The translations under genes were made by a program, and so were the position numbers. From positions 62,001-126,000 of the forward strand of contig NZ_AOCG01000012.1 of assembly GCF_000525795.1 (NCBI RefSeq): a DNA stretch of 64,000 nt, in the 5' to 3' direction. Origin of the DNA: Listeria aquatica FSL S10-1188. GTDB taxonomy: Bacteria > Bacillota > Bacilli > Lactobacillales > Listeriaceae. Shown in pieces: positions 11,431-22,963 of the stretch (position 1 is its first letter; every line of letters begins with the position of its first letter). Below the pieces are notes generated by a model. The model made no database searches. It saw only the letters and a list, made by a program, of their open reading frames with translations, and had not been told where the DNA came from.

Positions 11431-13708
11431 ATGGTTAAAAAGAGCAAGTTGATTACCTTTTTCCTAATCGTCGCCATTATTTTCGGTGTCGTCATTGGAA
11501 CAACGAAAATGGTGCTCGACAAAATTAATTTAGGACTCGATCTCCAGGGTGGTTTTGAAGTTTTATATCAAGTCGAACCTGCGAGTGGAAAAGGTAAAGT
11601 CACAAAAGAAACACTTACCGATACTGTAAGTGCACTCGATCGCCGGATTAACAGCATTGGTGTTGCTGAACCGGTTATCACAATTGAAGGAAATAACCGC
11701 ATTCGCGTTCAGCTTGCGGGAGTTACAGACCAAAACCAAGCCAGAAAAATGCTTTCGACAACAGCGGAATTATCGTTTAGAGATGCGAAAGACAAATTGA
11801 TGCTTGATGGGTCTGATCTTGTTCCTGGTGGAGCAAAACAAGCTTTCACGGACACTAACCAACCAATTGTTACTTTAAAACTAAAAAGTGCGGATAAATT
11901 CGCGAAAGTAACAAAAGATATTCTTGGTGAAGCACCAAATAATCAACTGGTTATTTGGTTGGACTGGAAAAAAGGACAGAAATATGAAGAAGAAAAAACG
12001 AAAAAAAGATCCAGCTTACTTGTCCGCACCAAATGTCAGCAAAGTGATTGACGATAACAATGTACAAATAGAAGGAAACTTTACAACAAAAGAAGCAAAA
12101 GATTTAGCGAACTTGTTAAATTCTGGGGCACTACCAGTTAAGATGAAAGAAGTGTACTCCACTTCCGTTGGTGCTCAGTTTGGTCAAGATGCGCTTAATC
12201 AAACAATTCTTGCGGGAATTATCGGGGTTGCAGCGATCTTTATCTTTATGCTCGTTGTTTACCGTATTCCTGGTATCATCGCTTGTATTACATTAACAGC
12301 TTATACGTATATCGTACTTTTGATTCTGGCGCTCTTAAATGCGACGCTTACGCTCCCGGGTATTGCCGGGCTGATTCTCGGGATTGGGATGGCGGTCGAT
12401 GCGAACGTCATCACCTACGAGCGGATCAAGGAAGAGCTTAAAGTCGGAAGGTCGACAAAAGCGGCCTTTGAAGTCGGCGGAAAAGAAGCCTTCCGTGCGA
12501 TCTTTGATGGAAATATCTCAACACTACTCGTTGCAGTTGTCTTGTTCTATTTTGGAACAAGCTCAGTAAAAGGATTTGCAACGGTACTGATCATCAGTAT
12601 TCTTGTCAGCTTCTTAACAGCTGTTTGGGGTTCGCGTGTCCTACTGGGACTGCTTGTTAAGAGCAATGTTTTAAACAATAAACCACGTCTCTTTACCGTG
12701 AATCCAAGAGATATTCATAACTTACACGACGGCGTTAGCACCTATGATTTGAAAACGCATTTTGACCGGTTCGATTTTGTCAAGAATCACCGGATGTTCC
12801 TTGGTATTTTTGCGGCAATTACGATTGCGGGCATTATCATTTTAAGTGTATTCAAATTGAACCTTGGAATTGATTTTGCGAGTGGTACACGTGCTGAAGT
12901 GACTTCGGATTCGAAACTAACGGAACAACAAATCAAGAAGGACTTAAATGAAATTAAGATGCCTTCAGATGATATTGTGTTCCAAGGTAAGAATTCGACG
13001 ACGGCTGTTGTGTCATTTAAAGGGGCGCTAAGCCAGTCGGAAATTGCGAAATTTAAAACGCATTTTGATGACAAGTATAAACATGAACCAAGCATTAGCA
13101 CGGTAACACCAACTGTCGGAAAAGAATTAGCTAAAAATGGCTTGTATGCACTTGCTATTGCATCCATCTTAATTGTGATTTACATTGCGATTCGTTTCGA
13201 ATTCTATATGGGAATTGCTGCTATTCTTTCCTTGCTATTTGATGCTTTCGTGATTTTCATCTTCTTCAGTATTTTCAGGCTGGAGGTTGATATCACCTTC
13301 ATTGCCGCCGTGCTTACGGTTATCGGGTATTCTATCAATGATACGATCGTGACCGCTGACCGGATTCGCGATATTGGTAGAAAAATGAAGACCTACAAGA
13401 CGAAAGACGATGTCGCTTTCGCTGTGAATCATGGTCTAAGACAAACCTTTACACGGTCAATTAATACAATCTTGACTGTCATTTTCACGGTGCTTGCTTT
13501 AGTACTTTTCGGAAGCGAATCAATTTTGAACTTCTCGATCGCGCTTCTTGTTGGACTGGTATCGAGTGTGTTCTCTTCGATCTTCATGGCAATGCAACTT
13601 TGGTACGTCTTTAAATCACATCAAGTGAAGAAAAAAGGTCCGATTCAAAATGTGAAGAAAAAAGAAAAAAGCGTAACCCAGGTCAACCTGTGGTATAGAA
13701 TAGTGTAA
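11431..13708 (+). CDS. secDF: Fused protein translocase subunit SecDF, one frame break
   Basis: SecD and SecF fused in one polypeptide, as in Bacilli, using the proton gradient to pull secreted proteins out of the Sec channel. About 758 residues. The SecD half has the first membrane helix, the signature NLGLDLQGGFEVLYQV, the periplasmic P1 domain, and a six-helix block containing GIGMAVDANVITYERIKEE. The SecF half begins near 12780 (HRMFLGIFAAITIAG, LGIDFASGTRAEV) and has the matching VIGYSINDTIVTADRIRD. Seven A at 12001-12007 break the frame; six restore KTKKDPAYLSAP. ATG start with GAGGGAGG upstream. Confidence 0.96.
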
Positions 13709-13710
13709 AG

Positions 13711-13747
13711 TGAAAAGCCGAAAAATATTTTTCGGCTTTCGCTTTTC
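13711..13747 (+). terminator. Terminator after secDF
   Basis: Stem AAAGCCGAAAAA / TTTTTCGGCTTT, with only a short loop, then a T-rich tract. Confidence 0.88.
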
Positions 13748-13776
13748 AAATTTATTGTTTTGGGGGATGGAGTCAT

Positions 13777-14193
13777 ATGAAAAACCAGTGGCAAGTTATT
13801 TTGGGAATATTGTTAGTGCTGTTTATCGCGATTTTTGCGGTGATCAATGTGGATTCAGTCCAGGTGAATTTCTTATTTGCCAAGGCTGAGTGGCCACTTG
13901 TATTAGTTATTTTGGGATCAGTTTTAATTGGTTGCTTGATCATTTTCTTCTTGAATATTGCTAAGGTACGAAGCGGAAATAAACAAATCAAACATTTGAA
14001 AGAAGAAAATACGGAGCTATCTCGCAAACTTGCAGCGGCCGAAGCTATGCATGGCAAAAAGTCAACGATTGACGTTGGGGATAAAAAAGAAACGAAAGAA
14101 GAAACAAAAAAAGCCAACCCTGTAAGGGTTTGGCTTTTTTTGTTTCCTTATAAAAGAAATTCTGCTGTCAAAATAAGGGAAAGTTCGGTATAA
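13777..14193 (+). CDS. LapA-domain (DUF1049-like) membrane protein, 3' end uncertain
   Basis: Small inner-membrane protein with two predicted helices (residues about 7-27 and 42-64) and a cytoplasmic coiled coil (NKQIKHLKEENTELSRKLAAAE). The sequence between the helices (INVDSVQVNFLF) is the LapA/DUF1049 hallmark. The function in Gram-positives is unknown to me. As read, the frame runs through a strong terminator to a stop at 14193. With one A fewer in the run at 14105-14111 it would end in KPTL at the TAA 14123-14125, inside the terminator loop, giving about 115 residues. That shorter form is more likely to be real. Confidence 0.75.
   Translation: MKNQWQVILGILLVLFIAIFAVINVDSVQVNFLFAKAEWPLVLVILGSVLIGCLIIFFLNIAKVRSGNKQIKHLKEENTELSRKLAAAEAMHGKKSTIDVGDKKETKEETKKANPVRVWLFLFPYKRNSAVKIRESSV
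14107..14142 (+). terminator. Terminator after the LapA-like gene
   Basis: Stem AAAAGCCAACCC / GGGTTTGGCTTTT with the five-base loop TGTAA, then a T run. The probable stop codon TAA of the upstream gene forms part of the loop. Confidence 0.88.
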
Positions 14194-14219
14194 TAGGAGG
14201 GTTGAAAGGTGGAACGATT

Positions 14220-16531
14220 GTGATTCATTCAAAATACATTTGGAAAACAGAAGAAATCGCGAAAGATAAAATAGCCTTACTTGCCGAAGAGTTGGGCGTT
14301 TCGCCTGTTCTCGCAGAAATGCTCTCGAAGCGAAAAGTTACAACAAAAGGGCAGCTAGATAAATTTTTCCATCCAGATAAATTTTCTGCCTACGATCCAT
14401 TTTTACTGAAAGAAATGGATATTGCAGTGGAACGAATTAAACAAGCTATTCATCAAAATGAAAAAATAATGATCTATGGGGACTATGATGCAGACGGTGT
14501 GACAAGCATTGCCGTTTTATTTAAGTCGCTTGAAAAATTAGGTGCTCAAGTCGATTTTTATATTCCCAACCGTTTCACAGAAGGATATGGACCTAATAAA
14601 GAGGCCTTTCAAATGATTAAAAATCAAGGATATGACCTTTTAATCACAGTGGATAACGGAATTGCGGCGCTTGATGTCATGGACTTTGCAAAAGAAATCG
14701 ATTTGGATGTGATTGTGACTGATCACCACGAAAAAAGAGAAACCCTTCCGAAAGCCGTCGCTGTGATTCATCCGCGCCACCCGCTTTCAGAGTATCCTTT
14801 TCATGATCTAGCGGGAGTGGGGGTTAGCTATAAGTTATCGCACGCACTGCTTGGCGAAGAGCCTGAAGAGTTACTTGACCTTGTTGCGGTTGGAACGGTC
14901 GCAGATCTTGTTTCATTAACTGATGAGAACCGGTTACTTGTTCAAAAAGGACTTCAAGTTCTTCGGAGCACTCCGAATCTTGGACTACAGTCTCTTGCTA
15001 AAAAGGCAGGAGCTAAGTTACATGAAGCGACTGAGGAAACGATTGGTTTTAGCCTCGCGCCTCGACTAAACGCGGTGGGAAGGCTAGGAGATGCAGATCC
15101 AGCTTGTGAACTCCTTCTTGCGCAGATGGACGAAGAAGCAGATGAACTCGCGCAATTGATTGATGAAGCGAACAAAGAGCGCCGTGCACTCGTTCAAGAT
15201 ATGACAAAACAGGCTTCTCAAATGGTTGAAGAGATGGTGAAAATGCCAAGCATGATTGTTGTGTCTGCTAAGGGCTGGAACGCGGGGGTTTTGGGAATTG
15301 TTGCTTCGCGTCTCGTTGAGAAATTTGGAAGGCCAACGATTTGTCTTGCAATTGATGAAGAAACTGGACTTGCCAAAGGTTCGGGACGAAGTGTTCCGGC
15401 TTTTCACCTTTATCAAGAGCTTGATCAAAACCGCGACCTTTTAGAAGCATTTGGAGGGCATCCGATGGCTGCTGGACTGACGCTACGTGTGGATGCAATC
15501 CTTGAGTTTACGGAAAATATGGAAAAGCAAGCCGCCAAGCTTTCTCAAGAAGATTTGAAGCCGGCGCTTCTTATTGAAGATACTATTTCACTTGAAACAG
15601 CTAGTTTATCTTTCATTCAAATGGTGGAACAAATGGCACCGTTTGGAACTGGGAACCCCAAACCGCTATTCAAATTTGCAGGTGTGCATCTTGAGGGGAC
15701 GAAGCAAATTGGAGCGGATAAGACGCATCTTAAAAACCTTCTTGAAAAAAGATGGAGTTTCATTAGATGCGGTTGGATTTAACATCGGTCACCTTGTGTC
15801 TGAGCTTTCTCCGGCTGCGGAAGTGGATGTTGTCGGGGAACTTTCGGTTAATGAGTGGAATAATGTGCGAAAGCCGCAGCTACGTCTTGTGGACCTTTCT
15901 GTTGCGCACTGGCAAGTGTTTGATGTCCGGAACCGCACGGAATGGAATCAATTACTTCGCGAGAAAAAAAAGTGAGCGTATTTTTATCTGTTTTGAAGAG
16001 TCAAGTAAACAAGCGCTTGCGAATTTGGAAGAAACGGTGGTTGCGTTTAGTGATTCAGTTGACCCGTCTTTACTACCCAAATCTGAGGAAGTCATTTTTG
16101 CTGATATTCCACAAGAAGTGGGTCAGCTTGAACGTATAGTGCAGGAAATTCAGCCAGAAAAAATTTACTTTCATTTTAATTCTGGAGAAAATAATGAGAT
16201 GGATCGCTTGCCTGACAGAAAAGCATTCGCTTCGCTTTACGGACTCATTAAAAAATTCCAACCATTTTCGCTAAGTCAGTATGAAGAAGCATTGACCCGA
16301 AAATTTGGATGGAGCAAACAACAAATTGAGTTTATGTCAGGCGTGTTTTTTGAACTGAATTTTGTTAAAATGGAAGGTGATGTGATGACGCTTCAAGAAA
16401 CAGCAGGGAAACGAAACTTAGAGGAAGCGGAACTGTATCAGCGGAAAGAACGCGAACTGGAAACACGACAAAAACTGCTTTACGCCAGTTATTCAGATTT
16501 ACTCAATTGGATGAAGCAGATCATGGAGTAA
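14220..16531 (+). CDS. recJ: Single-stranded-DNA exonuclease RecJ, two frame breaks
   Basis: 5'-3' exonuclease for single-stranded DNA, used in RecFOR recombination, mismatch and base-excision repair. About 769 residues. The DHH phosphoesterase motifs are clear: [12 protein letters not shown], then [15 protein letters not shown] and [12 protein letters not shown]; the DHHA1 part has [12 protein letters not shown] and [11 protein letters not shown]. Two overcalled A runs break the frame: 15745-15750, where five restore [13 protein letters not shown], and 15964-15971, where seven restore [14 protein letters not shown]. The start is taken as GTG 14220 behind AAAGGTGG. A TTG at 14202 is too close to the TATAAT at 14189-14194 to be a likely start. 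Confidence 0.94.
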
Positions 16532-16559
16532 TAGCTCTAAAACTTGGAGGAAACCAAAC

Positions 16560-17081
16560 ATGGACTTAAATGAACTGAAAAATTATGTGGCGATTGTTGA
16601 GGACTGGCCAAAAGAAGGCATTGTCTTTAAAGATATTACACCACTTATGAATGATGGAGAAGCTTATAAATTTGCGACTGATCAAATCGTGAAATATGCG
16701 GAAAAACTAGAAGTTGATTTGATTGTTGGACCTGAAGCGCGTGGCTTTATCATTGGGTGTCCAGTCGCTTATGCACTTGGCATCGGCTTTGCTCCTGTTC
16801 GCAAGCCTGGAAAATTACCTCGCGAAACGATTGAGATGGAATATGCGCTTGAATACGGGACGAATACACTTACGATGCACAAAGATGCGATTAAGCCGGG
16901 GCAACGAGTGCTGATCACGGATGATTTGCTTGCAACTGGTGGAACGATTGAAGCGACGATTAAGCTAGTTGAAAAACTTGGTGGCGTAGTTGCCGGTTGT
17001 GCCTTCTTGATTGAATTAACAGAACTTCATGGGCATGAAAAATTAAATGGTTATGATCGTTTAATTTTGATGGATTTTTAA
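16560..17081 (+). CDS. apt: Adenine phosphoribosyltransferase
   Basis: Salvages adenine with PRPP to AMP. The full-length 173-residue protein has the PRPP-binding motif [16 protein letters not shown], the family region [18 protein letters not shown] and the KDITPLM loop. ATG 16560 follows TTGGAGGAAAC, 28 bases after recJ, so it is probably co-transcribed with it. The recJ-apt-relA order is the usual one in Bacillus and Listeria. Confidence 0.97.
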   Translation: MDLNELKNYVAIVEDWPKEGIVFKDITPLMNDGEAYKFATDQIVKYAEKLEVDLIVGPEARGFIIGCPVAYALGIGFAPVRKPGKLPRETIEMEYALEYGTNTLTMHKDAIKPGQRVLITDDLLATGGTIEATIKLVEKLGGVVAGCAFLIELTELHGHEKLNGYDRLILMDF

Positions 17082-17084
17082 AGA

Positions 17085-17121
17085 AAGAAAACCATTTTCG
17101 TTTAGAAAGTGGTTTTTTCTT
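17085..17121 (+). terminator. Terminator after apt
   Basis: Stem AGAAAACCATTTTC / GAAAGTGGTTTTTTCT around a short GTTTA loop. Confidence 0.82.
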
Positions 17122-17140
17122 TATCAGACTTTAAAACTGC

Positions 17141-17169
17141 TTTCTAAAGAATATTTAGTCGTGTATAAT
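17141..17169 (+). promoter_or_regulatory. Promoter of relA
   Basis: TTTCTA, 17-base spacer, perfect TATAAT at 17164-17169, 45 bases ahead of the relA start. Confidence 0.6.
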
Positions 17170-17213
17170 GAAAGCAAGAATCTTTTCTGGCTGAACAAAA
17201 GGGGTGGATAAAA

Positions 17214-19430
17214 ATGGCGAAAGATCAAAATTTAACGGCTGAACAAGTGATTGAAATGGCTTCTCACTATATGAATCAGGAACATCTTTCTATAGTTGAA
17301 AAAGCCTATAAATTTGCCCGTGATGCACATAGCGAACAGTTTCGTAAATCAGGGGAGCCTTATATTATTCATCCGGTACAAGTCGCCGGTATTTTAGTCG
17401 AGCTTCATATGGATCCACAAACGGTTGCTTCTGGTTTTTTGCATGATGTTGTGGAAGATACGGAGGTGACACTTGATGATTTGCGTGAGGCTTTTGGTGA
17501 GGAAGTAGCGATGCTTGTCGACGGGGTGACTAAACTCGGGAAAATTAAATATAAATCGCATGAAGAACAACAAGCAGAAAATCACCGGAAGATGTTTATT
17601 GCGATGGCGCAAGACATTCGTGTCATTTTAATCAAACTTGCGGACCGTTTGCATAACATGCGGACGTTAAAACATTTGCCAGTTGAAAAGCAGCGCCGAA
17701 TTGCGACAGAAACACTTGAAATCTTTGCTCCACTTGCTCATAGGCTTGGGATCAGTCGTGTTAAGTGGGAGCTTGAAGACACGGCACTGCGCTATTTAAA
17801 TCCGCAACAATATTACCGGATTGTTCATTTGATGAAGCAAAAACGTGGTGAGCGGGAACGCTATTTACAAGATGTGATTGACGGGGTGGAAGAAAATTTA
17901 AAAGAATTGCATATTGAAGCGGATATTTCAGGGCGTCCAAAACATATTTATTCCATTTATCGAAAAATGTCAGAACAACATAAACAGTTTAATGAAATCT
18001 ATGACTTATTGGCTGTTCGAATTCTCGTCAGTAGCATCAAAGATTGTTATGCCGTCCTTGGTGTGATTCATACGAGATGGAAACCGATGCCTGGGCGTTT
18101 TAAAGATTACATTGCTATGCCAAAATCAAATATGTATCAATCGCTTCATACGACAGTTATTGGACCACAAGGTGAGCCACTTGAAGTGCAAATTAGAACG
18201 CAGGAAATGCATCAAATTGCAGAGTACGGGGTTGCTGCGCACTGGGCTTATAAAGAAGGCAAAGTCGTGAATTCTAAAACTTCTTTCGATAACAAAATGA
18301 CGTGGTTCCGTGAAATTCTTGAATATCAAAATGAGTCAGATAATGCGGAAGAATTTATGGAATCGCTCAAACTAGATTTGTTTTCCGATGTGGTTTATGT
18401 TTTCACTCCAAAAGGCGATGTGTTTGAGCTTCCAAATGGTTCTGTGCCACTTGATTTTGCTTATCGAATTCATACGGAAATTGGAAATAAAACGATTGGT
18501 GCGAAAGTAAACGGGAAAATCGTGACGCTTGATTATAAATTAAAAACAGGCGATATCATTGATATTTTGACGTCCAAACATTCCTATGGACCAAGTCGTG
18601 ACTGGCTCAAACTTGTTCAAACTTCACAAGCGCGAAACAAAATCCGTCAGTTCTTTAAACGCCAAGATAAAGAAGAGAATATCGAAAAAGGCCGTGACAT
18701 GGTTGAAAAAGAACTTCGGCAAATGGATTATGAACCGAAGAAATTTATGACGCAAGAAAATATGAAACGCATTATCGACAAATTGAATTTTGCTCAGGAA
18801 GACGATTTGTTTGCTGCTGTTGGATATAACGGCATTACAGCGCTCCAAGTTGCGAATCGCCTTTCGGAAAAAGAACGGAAAGAGCGAGAGCAAGAAGAAC
18901 AAACAGAAAAACTATTAACACAGGCGGAGCAAAAGAATAACTCAGCAGAGCAAAACAATGAGAAACTTAAAATTAAACACAATGCAGGGGTTGTGGTTCA
19001 GGGCGTTGGGAATTTATTAATTCGATTATCTCGTTGTTGTAATCCAGTTCCAGGTGATCAAATTGTCGGCTATATTACAAAAGGACGGGGAATTTCTATT
19101 CACAGGAAAGACTGTCCAAATGTCCAGTCTACGGAAACAGATCGTTTGATTGACGTAGAGTGGGAAGATGCTGATGAAAAATCAAAAACGGATTATAATG
19201 TTGATATTGAAGTATTTGGCTATAACCGGAGTGGCTTATTAAACGATATTTTGCAAGTTGTGAATAGCTTGACGTCGAATATCAATGGGGTTAACGCCAA
19301 GGTAGATCAAAATAAAATGGCGACTCTTGTTTTGACACTTCAAATTCATAATATCGCCCACCTGCAACGGGTAGTCGATAAAATCAAACAAATTCCTGAT
19401 GTTTATACGGTACGAAGATTGATGAATTAA
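17214..19430 (+). CDS. relA: Bifunctional (p)ppGpp synthetase/hydrolase Rel
   Basis: Makes and degrades the stringent-response alarmone (p)ppGpp. The 738-residue protein has the long Rel architecture: an HD hydrolase domain ([17 protein letters not shown] near residue 75), a synthetase domain ([10 protein letters not shown], then [20 protein letters not shown]), the TGS domain ([25 protein letters not shown]), a zinc-finger region with [14 protein letters not shown] and the C-terminal ACT domain. Both active sites look intact, so it should be bifunctional. It has its own promoter and is followed 13 bases later by dtd, the classic rel-dtd pair. Confidence 0.98.
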   Translation: MAKDQNLTAEQVIEMASHYMNQEHLSIVEKAYKFARDAHSEQFRKSGEPYIIHPVQVAGILVELHMDPQTVASGFLHDVVEDTEVTLDDLREAFGEEVAMLVDGVTKLGKIKYKSHEEQQAENHRKMFIAMAQDIRVILIKLADRLHNMRTLKHLPVEKQRRIATETLEIFAPLAHRLGISRVKWELEDTALRYLNPQQYYRIVHLMKQKRGERERYLQDVIDGVEENLKELHIEADISGRPKHIYSIYRKMSEQHKQFNEIYDLLAVRILVSSIKDCYAVLGVIHTRWKPMPGRFKDYIAMPKSNMYQSLHTTVIGPQGEPLEVQIRTQEMHQIAEYGVAAHWAYKEGKVVNSKTSFDNKMTWFREILEYQNESDNAEEFMESLKLDLFSDVVYVFTPKGDVFELPNGSVPLDFAYRIHTEIGNKTIGAKVNGKIVTLDYKLKTGDIIDILTSKHSYGPSRDWLKLVQTSQARNKIRQFFKRQDKEENIEKGRDMVEKELRQMDYEPKKFMTQENMKRIIDKLNFAQEDDLFAAVGYNGITALQVANRLSEKERKEREQEEQTEKLLTQAEQKNNSAEQNNEKLKIKHNAGVVVQGVGNLLIRLSRCCNPVPGDQIVGYITKGRGISIHRKDCPNVQSTETDRLIDVEWEDADEKSKTDYNVDIEVFGYNRSGLLNDILQVVNSLTSNINGVNAKVDQNKMATLVLTLQIHNIAHLQRVVDKIKQIPDVYTVRRLMN

Positions 19431-19443
19431 AGGAGGAGATAAA

Positions 19444-19901
19444 ATGCGTGTCTTACTTCAGCGAACGAAATCAGCAAGTGTTACGATTGATGGTGAAATT
19501 ACAGGGGAAATCCCATTCGGCCTTTGTCTGCTAGTTGGATTCACTCATACAGATACAAGAAAAAGAAATTGATGTATTGGTGAAAAAAAATTGCTGGATT
19601 GCGTATTTTTGAAGACGAAAATGAGAAAATGAATCTATCACTTCTAGATGTTGGTGCTGGCATTTTAAGTGTTTCTCAGTTTACGCTTTATGCCGATGTT
19701 CGAAAGGGAAGGCGACCGAGTTTTACAGATTCAGCGCCTGGAAATGAAGCAGAGGCACTTTATCAACTCTTTAATGAAAAACTTGAACAAGAACTTGGCT
19801 TAAATGTGGAAACTGGGGTTTTTGGTGCTTCGATGCAAGTCACGATTACAAATGATGGCCCTGTTACCATTATGCTCGATTCGGATGAACTTGCTAAATA
19901 A
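19444..19901 (+). CDS. dtd: D-aminoacyl-tRNA deacylase, two frame breaks
   Basis: Removes D-amino acids and glycine mischarged on tRNA. About 150 residues after repair. The N-terminus [18 protein letters not shown], the [10 protein letters not shown] motif with its cross-subunit partner and the C-terminal [11 protein letters not shown] are all present. Two A runs are one base too long: 19560-19564, where four restore THTDTRKEIDVL, and 19583-19590, where seven restore [15 protein letters not shown] start with AAAGGAGGAG upstream, 13 bases behind relA. Confidence 0.93.
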
Positions 19902-19911
19902 TATATAGATA

Positions 19912-19951
19912 CAAAAAAAAGTAGCGCTTATGAGAAGCGCTACTTTTTTTT
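19912..19951. terminator. Bidirectional terminator between dtd and the amidase
   Basis: Perfect stem AAAAGTAGCGCTT / AAGCGCTACTTTT with loop ATGAG, flanked by A and T runs on either side, so it can serve both converging genes. Confidence 0.92.
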
Positions 19952-19955
19952 AGTT

Positions 19956-21239
19956 TTAGTTGGTAAAGTAATTGGCTAAACCTTCTGTTACAGCATCTGC
20001 AATTTGATTGCGGTAAGAGCTTGAATTGATTCGATCTTCATCTTGACGTGAGCTAAGATAGCCAAGTTCAAGAAGGAGAGCAGGTTGTTCGTTTTCACGT
20101 ACTACATAGTAATCACCAACTCGTGCACCCCGGTTAGAAATAGATAACGCATCACCTAAACTATCGTTTATCGTATTCGCCAGTTCTTTATCGCGTTTTT
20201 TGTAATAATAAGTGGTTTGTCCGCTAACACTTCCATCAGCGCTATCTTCAACGCTATCAAAGTGGATGCTAATAAAGACATCAGCCTGATTTTTTGCAGC
20301 GGTTTTATTGCGATCGCGAAGCGAAACATATTCATCTTTGTTTCGTGTCATCACAACTTTAGCACCAGCACTTTCAAGCTTGGAACGAATTGCTTTAGCA
20401 GTTTTTAAGGTTGCGCTTTTTTCAACGGTTCCCTTATCGCCTTTTGCACCTGGATCATTCCCACCGTGTCCCGGATCGAGAACAATAGTTGCTTCCGAAA
20501 GTTTTGTTGTTTTTGATTTTTGTGGCGTCTCTCCTCCAGAAGAAATATCAACAACCCAGTTCGCCACGTATCCGGTACTTCCATTTGAAGTTTTGACTTG
20601 ATACCAATCGCCTTGAACGCCTTCGATTTCATAAGTTTCCCCAGAATCAGCTTTTTCAAGAACGCTGCCGCTTAGATCTGGCTTATTGCGAATATTCGTT
20701 TCGTTTTCACGAATCGAAATGCTTTGCAGGTCTTTTGAAGCGCTTTTTGTCGTAGAGTTTCGAATCGTTATGTAATCTGAACTTACCCAAGCGTTTCGAC
20801 CTTGGTATTGAATTTGAGCCCAACCATTTTGTTCACTTACAACGTTGACTTGGTCATTTGTATTTAACATGCCAAGCACGGCACTGTCGGTACTCGGTTT
20901 TTCTCTTACATTTAATCCACCTTCAGAAGAAACTACGGCGATACTGTTACTTGCAGCACTAACTGATGTATTCTTAACGAGCCAGCTCGCTACCCAGCCG
21001 CTATTTCCGTCCTCAAGACGAACTTTATACCATTTATTTTCTTCTCCGATTACCTGAAGCACATCATTTTTCCGAACCTGACTTGTGACATCATAGGCAA
21101 GACCAGGGCCGCTCCGAACGTTGACAACGTCAGCTTCGACGCTGACCGAATTGGCATGGGCCATTGCAAAGGTCACTAAAATTCCAGCTGCAATGAGTGC
21201 TGTCGATAAAATCGAAATCAATATGAAATTCTTTCGCAC
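19956..21239 (-). CDS. Secreted N-acetylmuramoyl-L-alanine amidase with three SH3 domains
   Basis: Cell-wall hydrolase that cuts the bond between muramic acid and the stem peptide. The 427-residue protein starts with a signal or anchor helix (residues about 6-27). Three bacterial SH3 wall-binding repeats follow (about 32-92, 100-158 and 172-232), each with the VRSGPG/VREKPS/IRNKPD-type turn and a final W-V. A linker then leads to an Amidase_3 catalytic domain (about 250-425). Its zinc ligands lie in IVLDPGHGGNDPGAKG, in the glutamate of KGTVEKSAT, and in FISIHFDS; the catalytic glutamate is in LLLELGYLSS. ATG start on the minus strand with GGGGGTG upstream. The product matches the YrvJ-type amidase found beside dtd in Listeria. 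Confidence 0.95.
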   Translation of the reverse strand: MRKNFILISILSTALIAAGILVTFAMAHANSVSVEADVVNVRSGPGLAYDVTSQVRKNDVLQVIGEENKWYKVRLEDGNSGWVASWLVKNTSVSAASNSIAVVSSEGGLNVREKPSTDSAVLGMLNTNDQVNVVSEQNGWAQIQYQGRNAWVSSDYITIRNSTTKSASKDLQSISIRENETNIRNKPDLSGSVLEKADSGETYEIEGVQGDWYQVKTSNGSTGYVANWVVDISSGGETPQKSKTTKLSEATIVLDPGHGGNDPGAKGDKGTVEKSATLKTAKAIRSKLESAGAKVVMTRNKDEYVSLRDRNKTAAKNQADVFISIHFDSVEDSADGSVSGQTTYYYKKRDKELANTINDSLGDALSISNRGARVGDYYVVRENEQPALLLELGYLSSRQDEDRINSSSYRNQIADAVTEGLANYFTN

Positions 21240-21343
21240 GAAATCGAAACACCCCCAAAGTAAAAGTTAACTCATTCAAATGTTACCATAAAATGCGTTT
21301 GTGTGAAACCTTAAACTACTTTTTAGAAAAAACTTGGCTGATA

Positions 21344-21372
21344 TTGACTTTCTTGCCGTTTTCTAGTAATCT
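21344..21372 (+). promoter_or_regulatory. Promoter of the hisS T-box leader
   Basis: TTGACT at 21344-21349, a 17-base spacer, TAATCT at 21367-21372. It lies just upstream of the first leader stem. Confidence 0.6.
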
Positions 21373-21379
21373 AAAAATA

Positions 21380-21645
21380 ATTCATATACTGACCAGTGAC
21401 GAAGAAAAGTACAAGCTTCACTCCCAGAAAAGAGAGGATTTCATTTGGCTGAAAGAAATCTGTGGTGAAAGGTTATGGAAAGACACTTCTGAGGTTTCAG
21501 TCGAAGGATGTAAAGTAGACTGAAACGCGAATCCAGCGTTATGGAAAAGTGGGAATCTAGGATTCCAATTAGGGTGGTACCACGGGTGAATTTCTCTCTC
21601 GTCCCTTGTTAGTTAAATGACAAGGGGCGGGAGTTTTTATATGTT
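21380..21645 (+). promoter_or_regulatory. T-box leader (tRNA-sensing) upstream of hisS
   Basis: The 442-base gap between the amidase and hisS holds a T-box riboswitch. The conserved T-box AGGGTGGTACCACGGGTG lies at 21571-21588. Downstream, CTCTCGTCCCTTGT and ACAAGGGGCGGGAG (to 21636) form the terminator followed by a T run. Upstream sequence (GAAGAAAAGTACAAGC and AGAGAGGATTT) has the look of a stem I. Uncharged tRNA, presumably tRNA-His, should favour the antiterminator and switch on hisS-aspS. I did not fix the specifier codon. Nothing else is seen in this gap. Confidence 0.9.
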
Positions 21646-21681
21646 TGAATAAAATTAGATTGAACTAAGGAGGAAACAACC

Positions 21682-22963
21682 ATGGAAATTCAATTACCTC
21701 GCGGAACAAGAGACATTTTACCAAATGAGATTGGCAGTTGGCACTTTTTAGAAAATAAATTTCGTTCGATTTGCGAAACTTATCGTTATAGCGAAATTCG
21801 AACACCAATTTTTGAACATACCGAACTTTTTGAGCGTGGCGTGGGTGATTCAACGGATATCGTGACAAAAGAAATGTATACTTTTCAAGATAAAAAAGGA
21901 AGAAGTCTAACACTACGTCCTGAAGGAACTGCTTCAGTTGTTCGTTCTTTTGTTGAACATAAAATGTTTGGTGAAGTAAACCAACCCATAAAACTTTATT
22001 ATAATGGTCCTATGTTCCGCTACGAGCGCCCACAAGGTGGAAGGCAGCGTCAATTCACACAAATGGGCCTTGAAGCAATTGGGAGCGATGACCCGTCCAT
22101 TGATGCAGAAGTGATTTCACTTGCTATGAATTTTTTTCCGCTCAATTGGCCTGAAAAACATTTCTCTTGTCATTAATAGCCTAGGAGATAAAGAAAGTCG
22201 CTTAAAACACCGAGAAGCGTTAATTGCACATTTTGAACCACAAATTGATGAATTTTGCTCAGATTGCCAAGCACGACTTTATAAAAATCCGCTTCGGATC
22301 CTTGATTGCAAAACGGATCATGAACATCCGCTTGTGAAAAGCGCTCCTTCTATTTTGGACTTTTTAAATGAAGAGTCTGAGGAATACTTTTCAAAGGTAA
22401 AAGAATTTCTCGATACGATTGGGATTTCTTATACAGTGGATCCGACGCTTGTAAGGGGATTAGACTACTATAATCACACTACATTTGAAATTATGAGTGA
22501 TGAAGAAGGCTTTGGTGCTAAGACAACGCTTTGCGGTGGCGGTCGTTATCACGGTCTTGTGCAAGAATTTGATGGACCAGATACACCAGGGATTGGTTTT
22601 GGGATGGGTGTTGAACGTGTCTTGCTTGCGCTTCAAAAAGCTCAAGTAGAGATCCCGGAATCGAACCCGCTCATTTGTTATGTGATTTCCGCACAAGAGG
22701 AAGCAGATGAAAAAGTTGTTCAACTAGTTAGCACGCTTCGAAATCACGATATAAGTGCCGAAAAAGATTACCAAAAACGGAAATTAAAAGCACAACTTAA
22801 AGATGCGGATCGCAAGAAAGCAAGATATACAGTAATCATCGGTGAAGACGAAATTCGAACAGGCGAATATAGCTTGAAAAATATGGCTACGGGTGAGCAG
22901 TTCCTCGTTACTGAAACTGAATTAATTACAACGCTTGAAGAACAAGCTGAGGGGGACAAATAA
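21682..22963 (+). CDS. hisS: Histidyl-tRNA synthetase, one frame break
   Basis: Charges tRNA-His. Class II synthetase of about 427 residues. Motif 1 lies around [21 protein letters not shown], motif 2 is [11 protein letters not shown] with the [17 protein letters not shown] continuation, the His-binding loop is [13 protein letters not shown], and motif 3 is [15 protein letters not shown]; the anticodon-binding domain closes the protein. Seven T at 22131-22137 break the frame; six restore [20 protein letters not shown], joining the two halves. ATG 21682 with AAGGAGGAAAC upstream. The stop TAA shares one base with the aspS ATG, so the pair is translationally coupled. Confidence 0.95.

Noticed and set aside
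20308-21057. Plus-strand reading frames opposite the amidase
   Set aside because: They are antisense shadows of a well-supported gene and have no ribosome binding sites or family matches.
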